A DNA stretch of 64,000 nt from Hybos culiciformis (lineage: Eukaryota > Arthropoda > Insecta > Diptera > Hybotidae). A program made the position numbers and the translations under genes. The stretch is taken from positions 140,341,308 through 140,405,307 of the forward strand of contig OZ023273.1 of assembly GCA_964007475.1 (NCBI GenBank). Direction: 5' to 3'. Below the pieces are notes generated by a model, which saw only the letters and a program-made list of their open reading frames with translations, ran no database searches and was not told where the DNA came from. Of this stretch, positions 27,067 through 36,800 are shown in pieces; within the stretch, counting starts at the first letter, position 1; every line of letters begins with the position of its first letter.

Positions 27067-27163
27067 ATTTGACTGTAAATTTTGGCTGTAAACTTTTGGA
27101 AAGGTAAGAGCGCCTGGCGCTCTTACCTTTCCAAAAGTTTACAGCCAAAATTTACAGTCAAAT
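27067..27163. repeat. Perfect palindrome, 48-bp arms around a single base
   Basis: The arm 27067-27114 is exactly the reverse complement of 27116-27163, with T27115 at the centre and GGTAAGAGCGCC/GGCGCTCTTACC flanking it. The arms are less AT-rich than the surroundings. It lies between the subterminal array and the transposase gene, about 630 bp before the start codon. In RNA it would form a 48-bp stem with a one-base loop; in DNA it could extrude as a cruciform. Possible roles are a transposase or promoter site, or it may be the trace of a rearrangement in which an end was duplicated in inverted orientation. An assembly artefact cannot be excluded from sequence alone. Confidence 0.95.
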
Positions 27164-27789
27164 TAGTGTTTTTCAATTAATATTTTTAATTTTTTTTTTA
27201 CCACATACCGCCTATATATTTTTACTTAGTAAAAAATATGGAATAAATAAAATATTATACCTGGATTGGGTTTGGGTATCCTATCATGAAAATCTAAATC
27301 TCGAAGTAAAAAACATAAAAAAATAAAAAAAATCCAATGAGATAATTATAAATTAGTTAAAACAAAATTTAGAAAAAAAATCCAAATAAGAACCCGGCAA
27401 AATCAATAAATCAAAACATTCGCTACTTACATAATCTTGGAACTCAAAATTCAAAACCCGAATTCTTAAATACCACAAACCAGAATCCAGATTGTTTTTG
27501 TCGGAAGTACATTTTCTCGAGAGTTTGTGTTCGGGATATTTTTAGTTCGAGATTTTTACCATCTCAGAAAAATAACTACCTTATTATTTATTGAATAATC
27601 TTTAAACTCATTGTTTTGTGCATATTTTGTTGCATTGTTATAAATTATTATTAATTTTGTTAATTTAATAGTGTAAATGATTGAGTGAATGAAATCTATG
27701 GTCAGTATACATTAATAGTGTGAAGTGTGATTAAATTTTGAATTTTATTAATTAATTTGTAAAACAGAAATTAATTTGATTTTAACAAA
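27164..27789. other. Leader between palindrome and transposase gene
   Basis: AT-rich, with no open frame of note and no repeat recognised. It should hold the transposase promoter and 5' untranslated region. I see no convincing core promoter to place a start site, and an intron cannot be excluded. Confidence 0.5.
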
Positions 27790-29190
27790 ATGAAAGTGTC
27801 AATCATAAAAAGCTCCAGAGGCAAAGACAAGTTATGTGTGGATGGATATCTATATAATTTTGAGAGGAAAACAAAAAAAGAAAGTTTCAATTGGGCATGT
27901 GATAAACGGCAAACACTGAAATGTAAAGGCAGAGTTGTAACTGCGTTACGAGAGGGGCAACACCAAGTGCTTAAATTACCTACCTTACATTCTCACGAGC
28001 CTGTATGTGTGGAGAAAGAAATTGCAAATGCAAATTATGCTTTAAAAAGTGCAGCCAAAAATTCTTCTTTATGTCCATCTCAAATTATTAGACAAACTAC
28101 AATAGATTCGCCTAGTACCTCCAGAGTGCACTTGCCAGGAAAGCAGGCACAAAAAATAAAAATCCATCGTGTAAGATCTGTACAACAAAAAGAGCCAGAA
28201 TCTTTAAATTTAATTAATATTCCAGAGGATTTGAAGTTTGTAGAGGAAGAGCTTTTTGTCCTTAGTGACAAAAATATTGGCGCCGAAAAAATAATTATTT
28301 TAGGAACAAAACAATCACTGGAATATTTAAAAGAAGCTCGTTGTTGGATTATGGATGGAACTTTTGATGTAGTTCCATCTATAATGCGTCAACTCTTTTC
28401 TGTACATGGTGTTGTTGAAGGTGGTGTTGTCCCTTTGCTATTTTGTTTAATGAGCAAAAAAACTTTAGAGCTCTACGATCATTTTTTTTTCGAGCTGCGG
28501 AAAATATGTTTGGAACTAGAAATAAAGATCAACCCGGAAAAAATTATTTGCGACTTCGAAAAAGCTATTAGCTCATCCATCAAAAGTTTTTTTCCAGAGG
28601 CCCAGCTACAAGGTTGCTTTTTTCACTTTGGCCAAATCATTTGGCGTCGTGTGCAAAAGGAGCACCTTCAAGCCAAATATGGGAATAATGAATCATTTGC
28701 CCAACAAATAAAAATGATTAAGAGCCTAGCGTTTGTTCCTCCAGAAGAAGTCTCTGATTACTACTCAGTTTTGAGTACAAATTTTGATGATGATTCAAAA
28801 AAAATTGGCAAATGGTTCAAAAAAAATTATATTGGAGATAAAAAAAATCGTCCTTTCAACGGCCCGGAATTTTGGTCACTTGTGTCTGGAAAATACCTGA
28901 ACTTTCGTTTGCCTCGTACACAAAATAGTGTAGAAGCCTGGCACCGGAGAATTAAAACCATAATAGGTAGAAGTCACATTGGCGTTTATAGTATTATTGA
29001 TCATCTGGGGAAAGAATGGATAGTATCCAAATCAGAAATTGATAAATTAAAAACAGGAAAACACATAGCAACTAAACGCAAATCAGTTAAAATGAATAAA
29101 CAACTAAAAAAAATATTCAAAAAAAGAAAGAAAATCGATAAGCTCGATTATTTGCAAAGAATTTCAAAAATTGTTACCTTCGCAATTTAA
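27790..29190 (+). CDS. Phantom-like MULE transposase with N-terminal FLYWCH zinc finger, 466 aa
   Basis: Probable nuclear DNA transposase that excises and inserts the surrounding element. Residues about 5-69 match a FLYWCH-type zinc finger: DGYLYNFER, then W35, C37, C45 and the closing H67-S-H69. Residues about 185-295 match the MULE transposase core: first acidic residue D189 in CWIMDGTF, second D255 in KIICDFEKA, followed by the C276/H279 pair in GCFFHF; the third acidic residue is most likely E382 in NSVEAWHRR. The C-terminus (427-450) is strongly basic. The start codon follows a CAAA context and is the first Met of the frame; the zinc finger begins right after it, so little or nothing is missing. 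An AATAAA lies at 29218-29223. The frame is uninterrupted and clearly less AT-rich than its surroundings. A domesticated host gene is unlikely because the element's ends and duplication are intact. Confidence 0.93.
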   Translation: MKVSIIKSSRGKDKLCVDGYLYNFERKTKKESFNWACDKRQTLKCKGRVVTALREGQHQVLKLPTLHSHEPVCVEKEIANANYALKSAAKNSSLCPSQIIRQTTIDSPSTSRVHLPGKQAQKIKIHRVRSVQQKEPESLNLINIPEDLKFVEEELFVLSDKNIGAEKIIILGTKQSLEYLKEARCWIMDGTFDVVPSIMRQLFSVHGVVEGGVVPLLFCLMSKKTLELYDHFFFELRKICLELEIKINPEKIICDFEKAISSSIKSFFPEAQLQGCFFHFGQIIWRRVQKEHLQAKYGNNESFAQQIKMIKSLAFVPPEEVSDYYSVLSTNFDDDSKKIGKWFKKNYIGDKKNRPFNGPEFWSLVSGKYLNFRLPRTQNSVEAWHRRIKTIIGRSHIGVYSIIDHLGKEWIVSKSEIDKLKTGKHIATKRKSVKMNKQLKKIFKKRKKIDKLDYLQRISKIVTFAI

Positions 29191-29697
29191 ATTCAATTTA
29201 TAATTAAAACTTTAGAAAATAAATTATTTTGTATATTATATTTTATTATATTTTGTGATATTCAGAAATTTGATTGTTATTTATTTTGAAAAAAAATTAT
29301 TAGTTTTTTATGTTAAGCTAAATTATAATTTATTTGTATTTTCATTTTTTTATAATCAGAAAGATAATTTTTTTTTTTTTGAGAATTTATTTATTTTTAA
29401 GTTTATTTATTATTACCTGACTTATTTTGAAAAAATTATATCAATGTAGGTAATAGGTACTTAATATTTTGAGATGAATGTTTAATTTTTGATTTACTTA
29501 TAGTTTATAGAAAATTTGTGTAATTATTTTTTTATTTGCTAATCAAGTAATTAAGAACAATATATTTTGTAAAATTTTATTTTATAATTTCTATTAAAAT
29601 AAAAAAATTAATTTCATGAAAAATTTAAAGCTTTATTATTTTCAGTAAATGAAAAAAAATCAGAAAATTGAAAAAATATAGTGAAAATGACGGGGGG
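29191..29697. other. AT-rich 3' flank of the transposase gene
   Basis: It contains the stop-proximal AATAAA at 29218-29223, a likely polyadenylation signal, and otherwise only AT-rich DNA. The small frame at 29255-29449 is F/Y/I-rich and I do not call it a gene. Confidence 0.55.
29218..29223 (+). terminator. Candidate polyadenylation signal of the transposase gene
   Basis: AATAAA 28 bases after the stop codon. The hexamer is frequent by chance in this AT-rich DNA, so position is the main support. Confidence 0.4.
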
Positions 29698-29948
29698 GTG
29701 CCTTAAAGACAAGTGACATAAAGTCAAAAAAAATATTGAAAGTGACATAAAGTCCATTGACTTTATGTCACTTTCTATCTTGATTTTATGTCACATTATA
29801 AAAGCGACATAAGGTCAATTGACTTTATTTCACTTTATATCTTTATTTTATGACATTTTTAAAAAGCGACATAAAGTCAATTGACATCATGTCGCTTTTA
29901 AAAGTGACATAAGGTCAATTGACTTTATGTAACTTGACTTTAAGGCAC
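29698..29948. repeat. Palindrome-rich block with its own terminal inverted repeats, possible nested MITE
   Basis: The block starts GTGCCTTAAAGACAAGTGAC and ends with the complement of GTGCCTTAAAGTCAAGTTAC; the similarity continues through ACATAAAGTCAA, about 30 bases with two mismatches. Inside are repeated imperfect palindromes built on GACATAAAGTCAATTGAC, with variants GCGACATAAGG and TTATTTCACTT. No target duplication is visible outside the block (a G run on the left, ACATAC on the right). It is therefore either a small element nested in the MULE or a satellite-like part of the MULE itself. Nothing like it occurs at the left end of the MULE. Confidence 0.75.
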
Positions 29949-30116
29949 ATACATACTTTGAAAAAATACAGTGAAAAGATACAGTGAAATGAAAATACAG
30001 TGAAATAGAATACAGTAAGATGGAAAATACAGTAAAATGGAATACAGTGAAATGGTAAAACAGTGATCTTCAAAAATACAGTGTAATGATACTACAGTGA
30101 AATGATCGTACAGTCA
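29949..30116. repeat. Right subterminal array of TACAGT motifs
   Basis: About ten copies of ATACAGTGAAATG-type units, the reverse complement of the left array motif. Together the two arrays form loosely matched inverted repeats of about 150-170 bp inside the short terminal match. Unit spacing varies, so the motif is conserved more than the period. Confidence 0.88.
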
Positions 30117-30130
30117 AGCGTACCGCTCCC

Positions 30131-30139
30131 ACTATGAAG
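30131..30139. repeat. Right 9-bp target site duplication of the Phantom-like element
   Basis: ACTATGAAG, identical to 26895-26903. Confidence 0.93.
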
Positions 30140-33132
30140 TCATTTACCAAAAAGAAAAAAGTAATCTTCTTATTTTTCTTATTCAATACATATTTTTATT
30201 TATTTTTTTAATAAATTATGTGCAATTTAAAAAAAAAAAATTTTCGCAATATGAAATCAATTTTGATGAGTTTCCTTAAAGTTTCAAAGGAAGCAATCTT
30301 ATATAATTTTTTTTTTTTTTGAAAGAAACAAAAATTTTTTTGTGGGTAAATATTTTTCAACAAGGAATGAAAAAAAAAAACATATCAGGAAATGAGGATG
30401 AAAATTCTTCCAATTTTCTTAATGATGGCCTAACTTGTTATTATTATTATTATTTTTTTTTTTTACAAAAGACCATTTTCGTTTTTAAATAAAAATAAAA
30501 AAACCAAAATAATAATTGCAGTATCTTTAGAAGTGAATCAGAAATTTGTTTTTTTTTTTTCTGTATTTGAAGATACTTTTATCTTTGAGAAAATTTTATA
30601 TTAAATTTTAGGAAGAAAAAAAAAATATGTTTTATATATTTTATTTTTGAAATAAATTTTTTTTTTTTCATAATGAAATAAATGAAAAATTGGCTAACAA
30701 TTTGCCCTTAAACTATGATTATTGCAGTATTTTTATGTTATGCTTGTTGGCTTGGAAATGATAAGAAATTTTTCGATATTATTTTATTTTTAACAAGAAA
30801 AAAAAAACAAGATTAAATTTTTTTGTGGAAATTTTAATAATAATTTATTTATTTGTACAGAACACGAGTAGAATGTTTTAATGAGGTCTTGTGGTATAGT
30901 ATAGAGTTATAGACTTATACTTATATGTGGTTAATATTAATTTATTATTTCTTGTACAAATTTTCAATCAATAATAATTAATAACTCAAAAGTGTAGAGG
31001 TATTACTTAAACGTCTTGTTAGATCAATAAATAAATTTAGTAAAAAAATCATCCAATGGCGGTTTTAATTAAACCAATGTCTTTCGAAATAACATTTATT
31101 TTATTAATTTTATTATTTTCTTTTTTTGAATTTTTTTGCTTTCCCTCCTTGGTCAAAACTCCAATCAATCTTTAGTATTTCAATCCATTCATTGATATTA
31201 AGTCAATCTATATTCTATGCCGACAAATATTTGAATTATACTAGGCCGATATTCAACTTTTGAATGCCGAACGAAAATTTCAATCTTTCAATTCTTTAAT
31301 TTTGCAAGAACTATTAATAATTGTGTCAACATAATATTTTTTTTTTGAAGTTTAATAAGTATAATTTATTCAGCCTTTAAAAATATATGATCATTTCATT
31401 AATTCCACAGTATCCAGAAGGAAAACCGCTTCTGCTTAAATTTCGTAATCGGTAATCAATAAACTTTTATGAATTGGTGGTCTGTGATATATTTTACCAC
31501 AAAATATGAAAAGAAGAGGAAAATGGTTATGTGTGTACATTATAATGTATTATACTTATAATAATGTATACATAATAATGTAGGTATGTTATTTTAAGGT
31601 TATTTTTTTTTTGGCTTTCATTGTTATACATGATTGCAAAAAACTGTCACAACTACGTAATATTCATTATCCTTCACATTAAAAACAAAGGCCGAATGAA
31701 AAAAAAAGCTTTATGTTAAAAAAAAAATTATGTTTCTTTTTTTTTTTATCATAAGCACTACACATAAAAGTAATTAGTTTAATATATATAAAAAAAATAT
31801 AAAATCTCATACAAAAAAATTGTTATTAAAAACAAGTTAAAAAAAATTTCCTCTGCTTCTTTTATTTTTTTTTTTGTGTTAATTTATGATATTCGGTCAG
31901 TGATTTATGTATGTTGCAAGCTTGAAAAGTTTATCGCGTAATAATTTTCTACACCAAATAACATTAATATTTTTTTGTACCCAATAGACTTGAAATAAGT
32001 ATTCATTGCATTTGATTTGACTTTTGATACTAATATTAGCGTCGCTATTAGAGCAAAAATAAATTCTAGAGTTCATGATACAATGTTTATATGTATAGTT
32101 TTTAAATTGATCAAGTTTTTTACTTTAACTTGCCAAAAAAATAAATAAATAAATAAAATATTATCGCATTTAATATTGTCCTGTCAATAATTGAGCCAAA
32201 TTGTGATTAAGGCATTCAAAACCTTTTAAAAATTTGTCTTATAGTTTTTACAATAAATATGTTATTAATTTTATTTTTTATTTTTTTTTTGTATTTTCCC
32301 AAGAACTATCTTTCATGTTCCACATAGTACATATATACGAAAGCTTGAATCTGTGACAAAATTTTTGTTTTTTAACAAAATTGAATTTCTATCGTTTTTC
32401 CACATGAATTCACTAACTGATTGTTAAAAAAAAAGAAGAAAATAAGAAAATCCTTAAACGTGAGAGTAGCAAAACAAACATAACATACGTACATACATGT
32501 GTCTGTGTACACATAATAATAAATATTACAATTTGTAAAGTTGTATCGCAATATTGCAGTTGTAAAAAGGAAAAACTTTACTCTGAAAAAAAAAAAAAAA
32601 CAAAAAAACAAAAGAAAATTAAAAATAAAAGGACCTAATTTTCCTTGAACAGATCGAGACAATGTTTTATTGAAGACTATTCGGAGACAAATATTTTTAT
32701 GGTAGATTTGACAGTAAATTGTTTAATGGAATGTTTAGTTAAATAAAAAATAAAATAAAACTTTTTCCATAATAAAAGACTTAAATTGAAAACAAACAAT
32801 AAATGAATAATATTAGTTCAACAGTAAATTATTGCAATTTTTACTTTATTGCATTTGGAAAACATATTAAAAAAAAAGTATTCATTACACATCATGTATG
32901 TGTAAGAGCTTATCTATGATTGCAGTTTATGTCTAATTATCACAACGAATGCATTTACTACTTTTTATAGAAATTAATATTTTTCTTAATTTTTTTTCGA
33001 TTGGAAATGTAATAGATAGAAATATTACGAAAGTCCCTGAAAAGAAGTTCGTCGTTTCTGTACGGCTGGTTTCCTTAATTATTTATTTATTTTTGAAACA
33101 TTTAGCAAACATTAAACCTGGAAATCTATATA
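30140..33132. other. AT-rich DNA without recognisable genes
   Basis: Contains an (ATT)n tract near 30439-30453, an (AAAT)n tract near 32140-32155 and many homopolymers. The frames at 32372-32662 (minus) and 32949-33155 show no known domain. The latter runs across the left boundary of the hAT remnant at 33141 and is a chance frame. Confidence 0.7.
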
Positions 33133-33140
33133 GTATATAT
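33133..33140. repeat. Left target site duplication of the hAT remnant
   Basis: GTATATAT, identical to 33822-33829. The sequence is simple, but it directly abuts both CAGGG-type termini. Confidence 0.8.
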
Positions 33141-33821
33141 CAGGGCTGGCAATAACGTCGATGGCAATCTACCGGTCGATCGCGTAATGATTTTAGGTCG
33201 ATCGCCAATAATTATTAATATTTCAGATATTTATTTCTTTCAAATTGCCATTTTCAATTTCAAGAATCAAAAAAATTTATCTAATTTTCCAAACATGTTG
33301 GCGCAATAAAAAGTTCTGCTTCTACTAATTATGATGAAAATAAATATATTAAATAAAATAAGAACGTTATTGAAGAATTTGTGTAACCGTTCCGAAGATT
33401 TTAAAAAACTTGATAATGTAGTTTTATTTATGAGTTTTCTATTTGATAGCAATATTAAAGCAGAAACAATTGCAGAAAACCTTTCAAATATTTTTGATAT
33501 GGATAACATTACATTTGAAGCAGAAATTATTACTATACAAAATGATATTTATATTAAAGCAAAAGAAGATAAATATCCGAATCTTAAATAATGTGCTGAA
33601 AATTACACGCCTGTTTTGGTTCGACATATTTGTACGAATCAGCATTTTCACAAATGAAAATAATAAAGTCGAAGTACCGAACTAATTTAACAGACGAACA
33701 CTTAGAATTTTAATCCCTAAATATTGCCTTCTCCTCTTACTCATACTTTCAGAAAAAGTAGATCGCAGAAGATTTTTACTGCGCGAAGTAGATCTTATAG
33801 AAAAATCAGTTGACACCCCTG
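33141..33821 (+). mobile_element. Internally deleted hAT transposon, 681 bp
   Basis: The left end is CAGGGCTGGCAA and the right end, complemented, CAGGGGTGTCAA: 10 of 12 bases agree. An 8-bp GTATATAT duplication sits directly outside. Subterminal GGTCGATCGC words on the left and GTAGATCGC on the right resemble each other. The interior retains only the 3' end of the transposase gene (33331-33713), so most of the gene was lost by internal deletion. The coding remnant and the ends are in the expected order for a hAT element. Confidence 0.88.
33331..33713 (+). pseudogene. hAT transposase 3' fragment with C-terminal dimerisation domain
   Basis: The first part (33331-33591) reads as 86 codons ending DKYPNLK before a stop, and contains AENLSNIFDMDNITFEAEII and IQNDIYIKAK, like the segment that precedes the dimerisation domain in GTF2IRD2/ZBED-type hAT transposases. 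After a stop and a shift of frame, 33615-33710 encodes FGSTYLYESAFSQMK followed by KSKYRTNLTDEHLEF, the hallmark of the hAT C-terminal dimerisation domain (PF05699), and ends at TAA 33711-33713. The normal N-terminal DNA-binding and catalytic regions are absent. The gene is dead: one frameshift, at least one internal stop and a large deletion. The 33443-33685 and 33267-33509 frames are shadows of it. Confidence 0.87.
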
Positions 33822-33829
33822 GTATATAT
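33822..33829. repeat. Right target site duplication of the hAT remnant
   Basis: GTATATAT, identical to 33133-33140. Confidence 0.8.
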
Positions 33830-36800
33830 AGTTACTTATATAGTTATGTAGTTATATAGTAATATTATATTCATTTTATTTTACATTACGGCTTATTTGA
33901 TTTTATAACAGGTATGTATAACGGTGTAATGAATCTGATTTCAAGTGTGGTAAAGCAAGAATATATTATTTATTTGTAATGATTTCCAAATACATTATAG
34001 TGTAATGAATTTTTTAATTACGAACAATGAAATTCATCACAATTTCACAAGAACTATTGACCAAAAATAAATAATAAAACTAATGAATTTTATTTCCATT
34101 ACAAATTTCTCTGTGTGCATATTGATGTAACTTCACAATATTCTATACCTACATAAATTTTTTTTATCAAGTTCTTGTTAATATTAAAAAATAAAAATAA
34201 AATAAAATAATATTTTTTTAAATTATTTTTTTTTTTTTTTCAAGCAAATTATTATTCCAGATTTTATTTTTGCAGTCATAAAAAAAAAGACAATTAAAAC
34301 CATATTTTTTTTCTTTTTTTTTTCATATTTATGGTAAAAATCAATTAAAAATATTTTCAGAAATATTTCAAATTTTATTATTATTTGACCATAGTAAAAA
34401 TTTTATTGTTTTTAATTTGAAAAGACCACAATTATTATTATATTATATAAAAATTTTATATGAAAATGTGAAAAGTGTATAAATGATTAAAAATAAAAAA
34501 TTGTATCCTTTTAAAAGCAATTCAAAACAATATCCTATTTTAAGATTTTAAATAAAATTCAAAATTCCTGATATCGTCATCTAAAATTTGTTTGAACTTT
34601 TGTTGCAATTGAGATTTTTTTTCCCTTCAAGCAAATATTAGAGCTATACATAATTTCTAACCCGTAATAATTTTTTGTTTAAAAATTAACACACACAAAA
34701 CTTTATTTTCAATTCATTAAACAAAAATTTCATTTACCTATTTTTAAAATTTTTTAATTTCAAATCAGTTTTGAAAAATTAAACACTTAAATTTTACATA
34801 AATTTTCGAAATTTTATTACGCCTAATTTATTTTAAAATTTTATAAATCAGCTTTGTTACAAAATTTTATTTACTTGAAAAAAAAATAAACCCCAAATAG
34901 CTGCTAAAAATTTTAATTTGTTTTCATTACGTTTTAATATTTTTGTCAATAATAATTTTGTATCAAAAATTATGTATATAATTATTAATATAGAGTCTAT
35001 ACATTATATACATGATATATAACTATGTACTAACTATAGGAATAAAATAATAAAGAACACTTTACGGGAAAACGATGAAATATTTAAAATTATTAACCTG
35101 GTCAAATAAATCTTTAAAGATTTATCTATTGAGAGTACAAAAAATATCGAGCTATCCTCTTTTTTAACGATTATTGCCGAATTTCAAATTGACGGTGGAT
35201 TGAAAAATTCTTTTTTATGATTTTTTTTTGACAAAAAAACTTGATTTAATGAAAAAAATCGTGATTTTTGATGGCCAACAAAGGAGACAAACTCCTAAAC
35301 TATCGCCGTATCATTCTATTAAAAAATTACGTAACGATTATTTTTGAACTCTTAATAAATCCTAAAAGTTTGTTTTAAGTCTGAAAGAGCCGCGTCGAAG
35401 TCCTGTTTGTTTAGTTGTGTAGAGGATGAATAATAATAATAATACATATTAATATAAATAATCATAATTAATTTTTTTCCTGGGTTTTTATTTTACTTAT
35501 TTTCATTTTTATTTATTTTTTTATTTATTTTTTTTGAAAAGAGCAAATAAATTGCCTGAGTGCTTTCAATTTGCCATTTTTAATTGATTTTTAATGCTTG
35601 AATGAATATATAAATAAATTCATACAAAATAATACATAACTAACAAAACTATAATGTGTATATATAATATTAGATATTATTTATTTTAATATTAAAATAA
35701 AAAAAAAATAAAAGGTTTTAATAAACTAAAGAATATTGTTTTAGAAGGATCAAAATAATTATTATAAAATTTAATTATAATTTTTTGGTAAAATAATAAT
35801 TAAACGAATACCTTTTATTTTAATATATATAAAATATAAAAGTACATATAAAAGTACAATATTGTTGCATAAAATGCATTATTGATTTTATAACTAAAAA
35901 TTATGCTTGTAAATTATGTTACATTATTAATTTTATTCATATGACAAGAACATTATAGTTTATTAATTTTTGAAAATATTCCTAAAAATCCTATTTTTAT
36001 ATAATGTTCATATTATCCTTTTTTTTTTGCCAAAAAATTCATATTATTTATTGCTGTCAATAAGGATGATTGAGAAACTGTATATAGACGTCAAGAAATA
36101 ATTCATTTCTTTCGTATTAAATGAGTGATTGCTTCTATTCATTTTTAAATATATGTATTAATAATGAGTTAGTTTTCTTATGATTATTATGTTAGAAAAT
36201 TATTAATATTATGACTAAGATAATTTAATTTTATATAAATTAATTTTTTATCTAAAAATGTTGAGATACATAAGAAGATAAGATGCATTTTACAAGTAAT
36301 AATTTTAAATAATATTCATATCCTTATACTAGTATAGTATGTATAACATTAAAAATTTTAATGTCTTATATATATTCTAATTACATTAAAAATAAGATAG
36401 CTTCTGATGAAAAAGTTTTTAAAATAAAATATATAGCATACGCACTAACCTAATACATGTGGAATATTTTTATTTCAAAAAGTTTTCGGAAGAAGCACTA
36501 ATGTTTTTTGATTACGCATATTAAAATTAAATACTTTAACTTATTATCATAATAAATGATTGAATATTGTCGAACTGTGGTGGGATGTTCATAACGTAGT
36601 TTTCTGTTTAATTCGAAAGTAGAAAAATAAAATTGTGCAAATATTTATCCTTTTTGGTATTCATTCTTAATACAGTCATTAATTAATAAAATAAATTTTA
36701 TATTTTCCTTTAACTTTTATTATAAAATTCAATTAAATATGACAATTTATAATATATATTTCATTGTCGATTATTGCCTACTTTGCCCTGTATATATAAG

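Larger units (their letters stand above)
26904..30130 (+). mobile_element. Complete Phantom-like Mutator (MULE) DNA transposon, 3227 bp
   Basis: The element starts GGGTTGGGTACGTTTAACTG and its other end, complemented, reads GGGAGCGGTACGCTTGACTG: 15 of 20 bases agree. A perfect 9-bp duplication, ACTATGAAG, lies directly outside. In order it holds an inverted-orientation array of ACTGTA motifs (26916-27066), a perfect palindrome (27067-27163), an AT-rich leader, an intact transposase gene (27790-29190), AT-rich 3' flank, a palindrome-rich block (29698-29948) and the complementary TACAGT array (29949-30116). MULE termini, 9-bp duplication and a FLYWCH plus MULE transposase match the Phantom group described from insects (established knowledge). 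Intact ends, duplication and reading frame suggest a fairly recent insertion that might still be active; activity is inference. Confidence 0.92.

Noticed and set aside
26808..27107. 99-codon open frame with periodic HFTVFHFTVF peptide
   Set aside because: It crosses the left end of the MULE and its periodicity is just the ACTGTA array translated.
28080..28271. Minus-strand frame of 63 codons
   Set aside because: Shadow of the transposase gene on the other strand.
33267..33509. Minus-strand frame of 80 codons in the hAT remnant
   Set aside because: Antisense shadow of the hAT transposase fragment.
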